NCBI GenBank assembly: GCA_963764805.1
Contig: CAVXUB010000002.1
Location: 1 to 64,000, forward strand
Origin: CAVXUB01 sp963764805
GTDB taxonomy: Bacteria; Actinomycetota; Acidimicrobiia; Acidimicrobiales; Bog-793
Direction: 5' to 3'
Length of the DNA stretch: 64,000 nucleotides
In this document: in pieces, positions 41,264 through 50,893 of the stretch
How the letters are laid out: each line of letters opens with the position of its first letter
Position numbering within the stretch: position 1 is the stretch's first letter
Notes under the pieces: model-generated
What the model saw: only the letters and a program-made list of their open reading frames with translations
Told to the model about the DNA's origin: nothing
Databases searched by the model: none
Translations under genes and position numbers: made by a program

Positions 41264-42826
41264 TCAGGCGGTGATCGACTCCGACTGCATCGTCGCCCAC
41301 CAGTCGGCCTCCGCCTCGCCGAGCGGGGACGACGGCGGGTCGTCCGTCGGCCACAGCTCACGTGCTATCCGGTACCAGTTGGCGGTCGCATCGAGGCGGC
41401 CGAGGATGGCCAGCAGACCAAGGTTGATGCGCTGCAGGATCACCAGGTTCGGAGGCATCGCGGCGTGTGCCAGCACGTCGGAGAACTCGCTCCGGTCGAA
41501 GTAGCGGCGGGTCACCGAGCTCGCCCACTGCGCCGTGATGGCGGTCGGCTCGTCCTTGCCGATCGGATCCCAGAAGTAGCCCATGAACTCCGCCACACGC
41601 TCGTCCGTGAGGGGAGCCCCGGGGCCGATGAACCCGGCCTCCTCGCAGGCCTTGCGCAGCCGCGCCGGATCGTCGTGGATGATCGAGGAGCTCACCAGCG
41701 CGAAACACTGCGCGACGTCCTGCGCACTCAGCTTCTTCACCAACCCGAAGTCGAGGAAGGTGACGCGGCCACCCGGCCGGAACAGGTAGTTGCCTGGGTG
41801 CGGGTCCCCGTTGAAGGAACCGAAGCGGTAGAGGCTGCGGAAGACGAAGCGGTATATGGCCTCGCCCGCCAGGTTCCTCTCGGACTGCGGCCACCTCTCC
41901 ATCTCCTCGAAACGAACCCCCTCGGCCAGCTCGCTCGTCAACACCCGGCCGGCCGACAGCTCGTCCACGACCTCCGGCACGTGAATGAACGGGTGCGTCC
42001 GGTACCACTGGGCGAACTGGCGCTGGTGCGCCGCCTCGAGCCGGTAATCGAGCTCCTCGGTGAGGCGAGTCTTCAGCTCCTCCGCCACTGCCGCCCCGTC
42101 GAGGTTCGGGAAGAGCATCCCCAGCCCGAGGGCGGCCAGATCGAGGTTGGCAAGGTCGGCGGCCACGGCCTCGGCGACTCCCGGGTACTGCACCTTGACG
42201 GCGACGGCCCGATCGTCCTTCGTCATCGCGCGGTGGACCTGGCCGATCGAGGCGGCTGCGATCGGGATCGGGTCCCACTCGGCGAAGAGCTCCTCCGGTG
42301 GCTGGCCGAGCTGCTCGACGATCACGCCCGCCGCCAGTTCCGCCGACATCGGTGGGGCGTCCGCCTGCAGCTGCGCGAGCGCCTGGCGCACAGGTTCGGG
42401 CATTCCGTCGTCGAGGAAGCTCGCCAGCTGGCCGACCTTCATCAGGGCGCCCTTCATCGAGCCGAGCCGGGCGGCGACCTGTTCGGCCGTCCTCAGTTGC
42501 AGTTGCTCGTCCAGCTCGCGGCGGCGCTCGACGGAGGCAAAGACCCGCTGCGCCTTGTTGATGGCGCCGGCAGCACCGATGTTGGCGGCCAGGGAGGCGA
42601 CGGCGAAGTTGCGGTCGATCCGTGAAGCGGCACTGAGCGGTCGGCTTGTGCTGCCGGTGCTGCGGGCGCGCCTGCGGGTGCTGGCGTGCCGGCTGGCGGG
42701 CCGGCTGGTGCGCCGGCTGGTGCGCCGGCTGGTGCGTGCGGCCACGGCGACGACAACTGCGGCGACAACTGCGGCGAGCAAGCCGGCGGCGGCCATTGCA
42801 AGACCTCGCCGGCCGAATCGTCCCAT
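41264..42826 (-). CDS. ABC1/UbiB (AarF)-family atypical kinase
   Basis: A 520-residue protein. After an N-terminal membrane helix (AMAAAGLLAAVVAAVVVAVAA) comes a 35-residue Arg/Ser/Thr repeat (RTSRRTSRRTSRPAS). The kinase-like domain has LMKVGQLASFLDD (the K-x-G-Q motif), AVAVKVQYPG (ATP lysine), FNGDPHPGNYLF and FLDFGLVKKL. UbiB-like proteins use an atypical ATPase activity to help quinone or other lipid biosynthesis at membranes. The end segment PPNLVILQRINLGLLAILGRL is common in actinobacterial members. The start at 42826 is 77 bases from the chosen start of the divergent ligD-like gene. Confidence 0.85.
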   Translation of the reverse strand: MGRFGRRGLAMAAAGLLAAVVAAVVVAVAARTSRRTSRRTSRPASRHASTRRRARSTGSTSRPLSAASRIDRNFAVASLAANIGAAGAINKAQRVFASVERRRELDEQLQLRTAEQVAARLGSMKGALMKVGQLASFLDDGMPEPVRQALAQLQADAPPMSAELAAGVIVEQLGQPPEELFAEWDPIPIAAASIGQVHRAMTKDDRAVAVKVQYPGVAEAVAADLANLDLAALGLGMLFPNLDGAAVAEELKTRLTEELDYRLEAAHQRQFAQWYRTHPFIHVPEVVDELSAGRVLTSELAEGVRFEEMERWPQSERNLAGEAIYRFVFRSLYRFGSFNGDPHPGNYLFRPGGRVTFLDFGLVKKLSAQDVAQCFALVSSSIIHDDPARLRKACEEAGFIGPGAPLTDERVAEFMGYFWDPIGKDEPTAITAQWASSVTRRYFDRSEFSDVLAHAAMPPNLVILQRINLGLLAILGRLDATANWYRIARELWPTDDPPSSPLGEAEADWWATMQSESITA

Positions 42827-42903
42827 CCTCCGACCATATGTCGCTGCAGCAACGCCTCGTGACGAACGGCGTCGAGCCGTCCTACGCTGGGTATTCGATA
42901 GCC

Positions 42904-44542
42904 GTGGCCCGATCGAGTACAGCCGCCGAGAAGGACAAGGACGCCAGCGATTCCGGGGAGAAGCTCGCCCCGTATCGAGCCAAGCGTGATTTCTCCAAGA
43001 CGCGGGAGCCGGCCGGGGGAGCTTCGGATGGCGCGGGGCGGCGTTTTGTGGTGCAGAGGCACCGCGCCAGGCGGCTCCATTACGACTTCCGCCTGGAGCT
43101 CGACGGGGTGCTCGTGAGCTGGGCGGTCCCAAAGGGCCCGAGCCTCGACCCGAAGGTCAGGCGGGGCGCCTTCCACGTCGAGGATCATCCGATCGAGTAC
43201 ATCGACTTCGAGGGGGTGATCCCGGCCGGCGAGTACGGCGGCGGAGACGTGATCGTCTGGGACGAGGGCACTTGGGAGCCCTACGAGACCTCTGTTGACG
43301 ACCCGGGGCGGGCGATCCGCGACGGGGAGCTGAAGTTCGAGCTGCGGGGCTGCAAGCTCGCCGGGCGATACGTGATCGTGCGGACGCGCGCCGACGCCTC
43401 TGGCAAGGAGCAATGGCTTCTGATCCACAAGAACGACGACCACGCGGTGCCCGGCTGGGATCCCGAAGAGCACCCGAAGTCCGTCCTCAGCGGCCGCACG
43501 AACGACGAGGTGAAGGCAGACCCGGACAGGCTCTGGCGTTCCGACCTACCCGCCGAGCAGGCGGCGGTGCCGCTGAAGGCGCCCGTCTTCGACCAGCCCT
43601 CGACGGAGGAGCTGGCGGCTCTGGACGCAGCTCGAGGATCAAGGGGTCTGGACGGTCTTCGGGCGCGACCTGAAGGTCACGAACCTCGGCAAGGTCCTCT
43701 TCCCCGGGCAAGGCGGTGAGCCTCCGATCACCAAACGAGAGCTGCTCCGCTACACCGCCGAGATCGCCCCGACCCTCCTTCCCTACCTGGCAAGGCGGGC
43801 GCTCAACATGAATCGCTTCCCGAACGGCGCAGGGACCAAAGGCTTCTGGCACAAGGAGCTTCCGGACCACGCTCCGGCGTGGGTGCCTCGCTGGACGAAC
43901 CCGGAAGCCGACGAGGGCGAGTCGCGCACCTACCTGGTCGTCGACGAGCCGGCGGCGCTCATCTGGGCCGCCAACTTCGGGGCACTCGAGTGGCACGCCT
44001 GGACCTCTCGCATCGAGGAGCCCCACCAGCCGACCTACGCCCTGCTCGACCTCGACCCAGGCGAGAGGACGAGCTGGGACGACCTGCTGGCGCTGGCGCG
44101 GCTCCACCGGACTGCGCTCGAGCACCTGAAGGTCGTCGGGCGGCCGAAGGTGAGCGGTCAGAGGGGGATCCAGATCTGGATCCCTGTCGGTGCCGGCTAC
44201 AGCTTCGACGAGACCAGGGAGTGGTGCGAGCAGCTGTCGAGAGCGATCGGCGCCGTCCTTCCCGAGCTGGTCAGCTGGAAGTGGCAGAAGAGCGACCGGA
44301 GCGGACTCGCCCGGCTCGACTACACGCAGAACGCGATCAACAAGACGCTGGTGGCGCCCTACAGCCCACGCCCGGCGGCCGGGGCGCCGGTCTCGACGCC
44401 GATCGAGTGGGACGAGCTCGACGACCCCGACCTCAGACCGAACCGCTGGACGCTGCGGTCGGTGTTGGAGCGCGTGTCGGAGAAGGGCGACATCTTCCGA
44501 CCCGTGCTGGATCAGGCTCAGCAGCTGCCCGAGCTGACCTGA
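42904..44542 (+). CDS. LigD-type phosphoesterase-polymerase protein without ligase domain, frameshifted
   Basis: Residues about 25-155 are the LigD 3'-phosphoesterase domain (FVVQRHRARRLHYDFRLEL, then SWAVPKGPSLDP, AGEYGGGDVIVWDEG, QWLLIHKND). An extra base near 43629 breaks the frame; repair joins EELAALDA to LEDQGVWTVFGRDLKVTNLGKVLFP and the primase-polymerase domain with the catalytic acids in LLDLDPGERTSWDD, the nucleotide loop VSGQRGIQIW and DYTQNAINKTLVAPYS. The full bacterial LigD also has an ATP-dependent ligase domain, absent here. Together they process and fill DNA ends in nonhomologous end joining. GTG 42904 is used; ATG 42838 lies too near the divergent kinase start. Confidence 0.8.
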
Positions 44543-44555
44543 TTCGCCGAGCTGC

Positions 44556-45134
44556 TCAGGTGCTCACCGACGGCGAGCCACCGGGTGTGACGATGAACCA
44601 GTCCCACATGCCGTCCACCTCGTGACCACCGACGAGGCATGCGATCCTGTAACGCCCCACCTTCGAAGCCACGAAACTGAAGCTCGACGTCCTGCCATAC
44701 GCCAACCCGCTCGCCGCCGAGGCGGACACCGCACCGGGAAAGGCGATCGGAGCACCTGAGGGCGCAAGCGGCTGCTGTTCGACGACAGCGCAGGAGTGGC
44801 TCAGTGCAGTCGAGGCGTTGGAGCACGAGACGTCGACGGTCCATCCGACCGGCACCCGCACCGTCATCTGCCCGTCCCCGTAGCCGTCGAAGTTGAAGCC
44901 GGCGAGGTTGTCGTTCTCGGCGCCGACGAGGTCGAGCTGCACGGTCTTGGAAGGAGCGTTCGACTGGAGGATCGTGGCGCCCGTGTAGGGAGCCGGCGGC
45001 GGCGATGTGCAGCCGGCGAGGGCTGCCAGCCCGACGACGGCCAGCCCGGCGGCTGCCGGGGCGACGACTGCCCGCCCGCCGAGGGCCAGCCCGGCGAAGA
45101 CGTTTCGCCCGGGACGGGCGTCTCCAGTTCGCAC
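44556..45134 (-). CDS. Sulfocyanin-like blue-copper lipoprotein
   Basis: A 192-residue exported protein: lipobox LAALAGC (Cys42), then a cupredoxin fold with NFDGYGDGQMTVRVPVGWTVDV, LSHSCAVVEQ (first histidine), AFPGAVSASAASGL and CLVGGHEVDGMWDWF, giving the type-1 copper set His...Cys...His...Met. The order and the NFxGY/VPVGW blocks match sulfocyanin rather than plastocyanin or azurin. It would carry electrons outside the membrane. GTG 45134 is used: the -10 hexamer TACGCT lies seven bases upstream, suggesting a leaderless mRNA. Confidence 0.75.
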   Translation of the reverse strand: MRTGDARPGRNVFAGLALGGRAVVAPAAAGLAVVGLAALAGCTSPPPAPYTGATILQSNAPSKTVQLDLVGAENDNLAGFNFDGYGDGQMTVRVPVGWTVDVSCSNASTALSHSCAVVEQQPLAPSGAPIAFPGAVSASAASGLAYGRTSSFSFVASKVGRYRIACLVGGHEVDGMWDWFIVTPGGSPSVST

Positions 45135-45141
45135 TCTTCCG

Positions 45142-45147
45142 AGCGTA
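45142..45147 (-). promoter_or_regulatory. -10 element of the sulfocyanin-like gene
   Basis: AGCGTA on the plus strand reads TACGCT on the minus strand, ending seven bases before the GTG at 45134. Spacing implies a leaderless transcript. The 128-base gap to 45263 also holds the start of the divergent PPOX operon. Confidence 0.4.
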
Positions 45148-45262
45148 TTGGGCCGGCGCCGGTCGAGCTGCTGCCAGCCGCACGAGCCCCAGCCGGGTGC
45201 CCCCGCATGAATACTGGGAGGCGGTCGGTCGCGCGGGGCACGCACCGAACGAGGAGGAGGCC

Positions 45263-45658
45263 GTGCAACCCATTCCCCAGAGCCATCTGGACCTGCTCGA
45301 GCTCCAGGTGGCGACACTGGCGACCATTCGGCCGGGCGGCGGGCCCCAGATGACGGAGGTCTGGTTCCTGCGGGAGGGTGACACCGTTGCGCTGTCGCTG
45401 AACGCGACCCGGAAGAAGACCCGCAACCTGATGCGAGACCCCCGCTGCAGCTTGCTCATCCTCGACCTGGCGAATCCGTACCGCTATCTGGAGCTGCGAG
45501 GGGAGGTCGAGATCACCGACGACCCCGAGTACCTGTTCGCCTCCCGAGTCGGTGCCAAGTACTCGGCCGACCTGCGCCAGCACGACCAGCCCGGGGACAA
45601 GCGGGTGATCGTGACGCTCCACATCCAGCATGTCAATGCGGTCGACATGAGCAGTTGA
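45263..45658 (+). CDS. PPOX-class (probably F420-dependent) oxidoreductase
   Basis: A 131-residue split-barrel protein: HLDLLELQVATLATIRPGGGPQMTEVWF, then LSLNATRKKTRNLMRDPRCSLLI and YLELRGEVEIT. This is the pattern of the pyridoxamine-phosphate-oxidase-like family whose actinobacterial members use coenzyme F420 (or FMN, heme). The reaction cannot be told. The GTG at 45263 is supported by GAGGAGGAGG two bases before it. The next gene, of the same fold, starts three bases after the stop, so the two form an operon. Confidence 0.75.
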   Translation: MQPIPQSHLDLLELQVATLATIRPGGGPQMTEVWFLREGDTVALSLNATRKKTRNLMRDPRCSLLILDLANPYRYLELRGEVEITDDPEYLFASRVGAKYSADLRQHDQPGDKRVIVTLHIQHVNAVDMSS

Positions 45659-45661
45659 CCC

Positions 45662-46186
45662 ATGCGCTGGTCCGACTTGGCCGAGCACCCCAAGCTGGAG
45701 TCGCTCGCCCGGCAAAAGCTGGTCGATCCGGGCGTGCTCCTCGTGGTCACGCGGAGGCGTGACGGGTCGCCTCGACTGAGCCCGGTCGAACCCTTCGTCT
45801 TGAACGGCGACCTCTGGCTCTCGATGATGTGGCAGTCGCGAAAGGCACTCGACCTCCTGCGCGACCCGGCGGTGCTGGTGCACAGCATCGTCACCGGTCG
45901 GGACGGGGCGGGCGGCGAGATGAAGGTGCGCGGCCACGCCATCGCCGAGGACGACCTCGCCACTCGCGCCGAGTACTGCGAAGCCGTGCAGGTACTCGGG
46001 TGGAAGCCGGAGGAGCCTTGGTTCCACCTGTTTCGGCTGGGGATCGAGGACGTCACCTACGTCTCGTACGCCGAGAGCGGCGACCAGTATGTGGCCAGAT
46101 GGCCGCCGCCGGCCGAGTTCGTCCGCAGGGCGAGCACGGCGACGAGCGTCGGTCCGCCGGAGCCGGTGGCCGATCTGTTCGCCTAG
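45662..46186 (+). CDS. Pyridoxamine 5'-phosphate oxidase-like protein
   Basis: A 174-residue split-barrel flavin/F420-binding fold: VLLVVTRRRDGSPRLSPVEPFV, LWLSMMWQSRKALDLLRDPAVLVHSI and GGEMKVRGHAIAEDD. It differs clearly from the preceding PPOX protein and has a longer C-terminus (WFHLFRLGIEDVTYVSYAESGD), common in a group of actinobacterial proteins. Cofactor and substrate are unknown. It sits three bases after the previous stop. Confidence 0.75.
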   Translation: MRWSDLAEHPKLESLARQKLVDPGVLLVVTRRRDGSPRLSPVEPFVLNGDLWLSMMWQSRKALDLLRDPAVLVHSIVTGRDGAGGEMKVRGHAIAEDDLATRAEYCEAVQVLGWKPEEPWFHLFRLGIEDVTYVSYAESGDQYVARWPPPAEFVRRASTATSVGPPEPVADLFA

Positions 46187-46237
46187 CGGCGCTTGCCTCT
46201 TGACTCTCACGCCGCGTCAGCTGGTTGACTTCGAGAC

Positions 46238-47055
46238 GTGTACGGGATCGGGACGGTCGCTCGCCTGGCGCAGGTGTCGATAAGGACGCTCAGGCACTAC
46301 GACGAGCTCGGCCTGCTCGAACCGGCACAAGTGAACCCTCGCACCGGGTACCGGTCCTATTCGCCCGAGCAGTTGCACTGCCTGCACCGGATCCTCGTCT
46401 TGCGGGATCTCGGGGTGCCGCTCGGTGAGATCAGGCAGCTGCTGACGGACGACGTGTCGGTCGAGCAGCTGAGGGGGATCCTGCGCCTCCGCCAGGCACA
46501 GGCGGAGGCACGCCTCGACGCGCAGAGACAACAGCTCGCCCGGGTGGAAGCCCGGCTCGCACAACTGGAGGACCATTCGATGAACAGTTACGACGTGATC
46601 GTCAAGCGTCTCGACCCGGTGAGGTTGGTGACCCTCAGCGAGGACCTGGCAGGACCGCCCGGGATCGATCAGGCGGCGGCCCGGATGTATCCCCGGCTGC
46701 ACGCAGCGCTGGGGCGCCACGGGGTGAACTTCGACGGAATCTCCTACGCCCTCTACGAGCACCTGGGCGACGTGCCGTGCCCGATGCGGCTAACCGTCGG
46801 GCTGCCGGTGCCTGACGGCGTGTCCATCTCGGAGGAGGGAATCGAGACGATCGACGTGGCCCCCGAGGAGCGGGCCGCTACCACCGTCGTCCGTGGCGCC
46901 CCGACCCAGTTCCACGAGGCGTTCATGGCGATCGAGGAGTGGGTGGCGCGGATGGGGGAGGAGAGACGCGTTTCGAGAGGGAGGTCTACCTCGACTGCGA
47001 CGGGCCACGGGACTCGTGGGTGACGGAGCTGCAGACCGTGCTCGTCGCCCCCTAG
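46238..47055 (+). CDS. MerR-family regulator with GyrI-like effector domain, frameshifted near its end
   Basis: Residues 1-70 are the MerR helix-turn-helix (GIGTVARLAQVSIRTLRHYDELGLL, then YRSYSPEQL), followed by a coiled-coil dimer helix (RQAQAEARLDAQRQQLARVEARLAQLE). Residues about 125-270 are a GyrI/BmrR-type ligand domain (YDVIVKRLDPVRLVTLSED), which binds amphipathic drugs in relatives. A two-base AG duplication near 46968 shifts the last 30 residues; repair gives RFEREVYLDCDG and TELQTVLVAP, ending at TAG 47053-47055. GTG start at 46238. The target genes are not obvious. Confidence 0.8.
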
Positions 47056-47075
47056 CGGATGGCCGCCTAACGGCC

Positions 47076-47657
47076 CTAGCGGAGCAGCATCACCGCCACG
47101 AGCACCAGCCAAGCAGTCATGAAGACGTAGAAGCCTCGCTCGATGAGCCCGAAACGGCCGCCTTGGGTGCGGCCGTCGACGACCATCGCCACCAATGAGA
47201 GCGCCATCAAGAGGGCCAGGATGCTGCTCGCGGTGGCGTAGCGGGAGTGCAGGTTGTCGCTGTGGAGCACGCGGGCCATCAGGCCGGCCGCCACGGTTGC
47301 ACCGAGGAATGCGCCGAGCGCCAGCAGGCCGTGACGGTTCCCCGCCTGCGAGCGTGGCGCCCCCGGCGAGTCCATCGGGAACCAGCCGATGGCGAGGCGG
47401 GACGCCGCGAAGACGGCACAGATGACGACTAGGGCGGCGGCGCCGGGCAGGGTCGAGAGGCCGACGCCGGCACCGATGCCCGCAACACCGTAAGCGATCG
47501 TCTGCACCCGGTAGCCGACGCTGTACCTGCTGATCCCGTACTGGCTGACCGGGTTGCGCATCGCCGACAAGCCGGTCGGGAGGATGTGGAGCGCGACGAG
47601 CGCCACGACCCCGACGACGATCCCGACGGCCACCAGGGCCGCTCCCACATCTCTCAT
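47076..47657 (-). CDS. DUF998-type membrane protein
   Basis: A 193-residue protein with about six helices: VAVGIVVGVVALVALHILP at the start, AALVVICAVFAASRLAIGWFPMD and VFMTAWLVLVAVML at the end. The NPVSQYGISRYSVGYRVQT segment after helix one and the WFPMDSPGAPRS loop are DUF998 features. The function is unknown. It converges with the MerR gene and follows the end of the big regulator gene's 3' side by 11 bases. Confidence 0.7.
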   Translation of the reverse strand: MRDVGAALVAVGIVVGVVALVALHILPTGLSAMRNPVSQYGISRYSVGYRVQTIAYGVAGIGAGVGLSTLPGAAALVVICAVFAASRLAIGWFPMDSPGAPRSQAGNRHGLLALGAFLGATVAAGLMARVLHSDNLHSRYATASSILALLMALSLVAMVVDGRTQGGRFGLIERGFYVFMTAWLVLVAVMLLR

Positions 47658-47668
47658 GAGCTAGGACG

Positions 47669-50600
47669 CTATGCGCCAGGTCGGCTGCGGCCGAGGACCG
47701 AGCCCCCGAGTCTCGTCGCCACCTCCCCCTGCACCCCGGCGGCGTCGATCGCAGCCGCCTGCGCGACGGCGAGATCAGCCAGTCTCTTCGCCTCGGGGTC
47801 CTCCCGGTCGGCCAGCAGCACAGCCAGCTCAGCTGCCGAGCGGGCAGCGAACGGTCCGGCCTCCATGCGCAGCGCCACGTCGAGCCCCTGGCGGAGGTGC
47901 GACTCGGCTTGCTCGCTCCTGCCGAGCAAGCGTGCCAGGCACCCCATGTGGAACGCCTTCGGGCCCCACCAACCCCCGAGGGGGCCGACCCGCACCGCAA
48001 CGGGGGGCCGGGCAGCCAGCCGTGCGTAGAGCTCGCCGGCATGCTCGGCGGCACCGACGAGGAAGCAGGCGTGTGCCAGGAAGGCGAGTGAGGACATCAT
48101 GTCCGCCCCGAGGGGTCGGGCGCCGAAGCCGTCCCGCATCATCTGATCGAGGCGGCGGCGTGACTCGTCGAGCTCGCCGGCGAGCGCCGCCACGAGCACC
48201 GTGCCCGCCGCGAACGCCGGGATGCGCAGGTAGTCACCGGCGTCGAGCAGTAGCCCGAGGACGTCGCCGGCGAGGCCCTGGTCAACCGCTCGCAGCAACC
48301 CCTGGGCGTAGAAGATCAGCTCGGCGTTGAAGTCGCCGCTCGCCTTGCCGTGCTCGAGCGCCTCGGCAGAGAGCCGCTCGGAGTCGCTGTAACGACCCTC
48401 GATGAGCGCGATCGTCGCCCGGGCGGTAGATGCCTGGCTCATCTCGCGAGGGTCGGCCAGCTGTTCGGCCACCGAGGCGTATGCATCGACCGCCGTCACG
48501 AGACCCGGCATGTCGGCCAGGTCCAGCCTCGACGAGCGCGCCCGCGAAGCGCGCTCCTGCGACCACCCGCAGATCTCCCGCCGCGGCGCCCAGGTCGAGG
48601 AGGCGGGCGGTGACCACGTCGAGCTCGGCCGGATCCTCGAAGACGTCGTAGAGCCGGGTGCGCCCCATCGGCGCGGAGGATCTCGACGGGAGTGTGAGAG
48701 TCGAGAGCCACAGCTCGCAGCTCCGCCACGATCTCGTCGCGGCGGTCCGCCTGCTCCGGATCGAAACCATTGATCAGGTGAGTGACGATCAACCCCTTCA
48801 GGGTCAAGCTCATCAGGCCTCTGCCGTCTGGCAGCGCGGCCAGGGCCGCTTCCATCTTGTCGAGGCGGCCCTTGTCCGTCTCCCAGTACGGGTAGCGCCG
48901 CCCGAGCCCGATCGCCGCCCGCGCACGCACCTCCGGGTCCCTGAGCACGGTCGCCAGCTGCAGTGCCTCGCGGAAGCGGGAATCGGCCTCCTCGGCCCGC
49001 CCTTTGTGCTGCAGGGCGTCACCGAGGCGTACGAGAGCGTCGGCGTGACCCCCCGTCGAGGTGCCCCACAGGTCCAGCGCCCGCTCGTAGGCGGCGATCG
49101 CTTCGTCGGTGCCGGCGGCCGCCAGCGCCGCGTCTCCTGCCCGCACCTCCCACATGGCGGCGGTCGTCACCAGCGAGGGATCGGTGACGGCGGCGGCCGC
49201 CCAGTGGCGGGCGAGGTCCGTGGCGAGATCGGTGGCCGCGAACCCGTCGCCCGGCCAGCGCTCCGTCAGCACCTCCGCAGCCCGCCTGTGCATCTCCGCC
49301 CGGCGCGAGCCCGAGATCCTGTCGGCGATGGCGTGCTGCACGATGGCGTGGGAGAAGATGACCATCCCCGGCTCGGTCTCCGCCAGGAGGCCCGAGATGA
49401 TGGCGTCGTCGGCGGCCTCCACGATCCGGCTCCGCTCGAGGCCACACATCGCCCCGGCGGCCGCCAGCTCGAACTCCCGCCCGACGACCGAGCCCTGCGA
49501 GAGCAGCTCGACCGCGTCGGGGGTGAGCGCCAGCAGGCGTTGCGAGAGGGTCTCACGGATGCGGTCCGGCACTGCCGGCGAGCCCGGCTGCTGCCGCAGC
49601 ACGAGGCCCGTCTCCGATTGCTCGAGCAGGCCGGAGTCGGCGAGGTGGATGGCGATCTCCTCGGAGAAGAACGCATTGCCCTCCGCCGCCTGCATCACCG
49701 CCTCCACCAGCTCGGCAGAAGGCGCGCTTCCGACGACGTCGGCGATCAGCTGCTCCAGCTCGGTCCGGCCGAGCCGTCCGAGGCGGATCCGCCTAAGTTC
49801 CACGTGGCGGCCGAGATCGGCGAGGAACCCGGCGCGATCCGGACCGAGGTCCGCCGGGCGAGCCGTGGCGACGATCGACAGGTCGGCAAGCCGGTCGCTC
49901 CTCGCCAGGTAGCCGAGCAACGACAGCGTCGACCTGTCCGCCCAGTGCAGGTCGTCGAGCACGAGCATCATCGGGCGCCACGCAGCGAGCAGCCGCTCCA
50001 CGGACTCGAACACGAGCCTCTGCTCGGTGCCGGCATCGGCGACCGTCGGCGCCGGCAGGGGGCCCACATGCGAGGCGAGGTCCGAGACCAGCCGTTGCAG
50101 GTCGCCACTGCCGCCGACGGCATCTCGCAAGATGGAAGGCTCGGCGAGCGCCGCCGCCTCGACGAAGCGCCGGAGAGCCTCCACGAACGGGGCAAAAGCA
50201 CCCAGGCTCTCCTCTGCGCACCGTCCCCAGAGGACCGCGCTCCCTTGGCGCTGCCGGGCGACCTCGGACACGAGGCGGGTCTTGCCGATCCCGGGCTCAC
50301 CGAGGATGACGACGACACGGGACCGCTCCTCGCAGGCGGCGGCGACCACTTCGAGCTCCCGGTCGCGTCCGACGAAGGCAGTACGCCAGGATCGGGTGGC
50401 AACCTGGGGCAGGGCAAGCTCCCCCGGTCGCTGCGAGGGAACACGCCCCGGTCGCGGCTCGTCCCTCTTGGCTACCTCACCGGCGCCAACGACCGGCTCG
50501 CCTTCGCGAACCCCTCGGGCCAGCTGGGAGAGGGTGTCGAGCTCTTCCGGCGTGAGGCTGAGCGCACGTGCGAGCTGGCGGAGGGTCGAGAAGCGCGGAG

Positions 50601-50730
50601 TCCGGTTGCGCCCTCTCTCCAGGGCGGCGACTGCGGTCGGGCTGAGAGCTGCCCGCTCGGCCAGTGCCTCTTGCGTCAGGTTGCGCGAGAGGCGGTATTG
50701 ACGGAGAGCTGCACCGAAAGAAACTGCCAA
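47669..50730 (-). CDS. XRE-AAA-TPR regulator (LuxR/MalT-like), two frameshifts
   Basis: About 1,020 residues when repaired. Residues 3-65 are an XRE helix-turn-helix (FGAALRQYRLSRNLTQEALAERAALSPTAVAALERG, read in parts). About 125-400 is a STAND-type ATPase: FVGRDRELEVVAAA, Walker A GEPGIGKTRLV, Walker B MLVLDDLHWADRSTLSLL. The rest is TPR-like helical repeats (AIAAYERALDLWGTSTGG, FREALQLATVLRD). Extra bases near 48662 (a G run) and 48530 break the frame; the final frame ends at 47669 (GRSRPGA). Such proteins act as signal-gated transcription switches. TTG 50730 is used as start. The giant secreted protein gene lies directly upstream on the same strand. Confidence 0.75.
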
Positions 50731-50893
50731 ACGCCCACCACCTCTGTCTGCGATCCCCCCGACGATCGTAACCGGCTCCGCCCACCGGACGAAATAGTCC
50801 AATGAACGGAGCCGGAAACGGTGGTCCTTGCCGGGCGGTGGGCTCGCCACCGCCCGGACCGGGACAACTAGGAAAGTGGCAGGGTCGGTCGGC

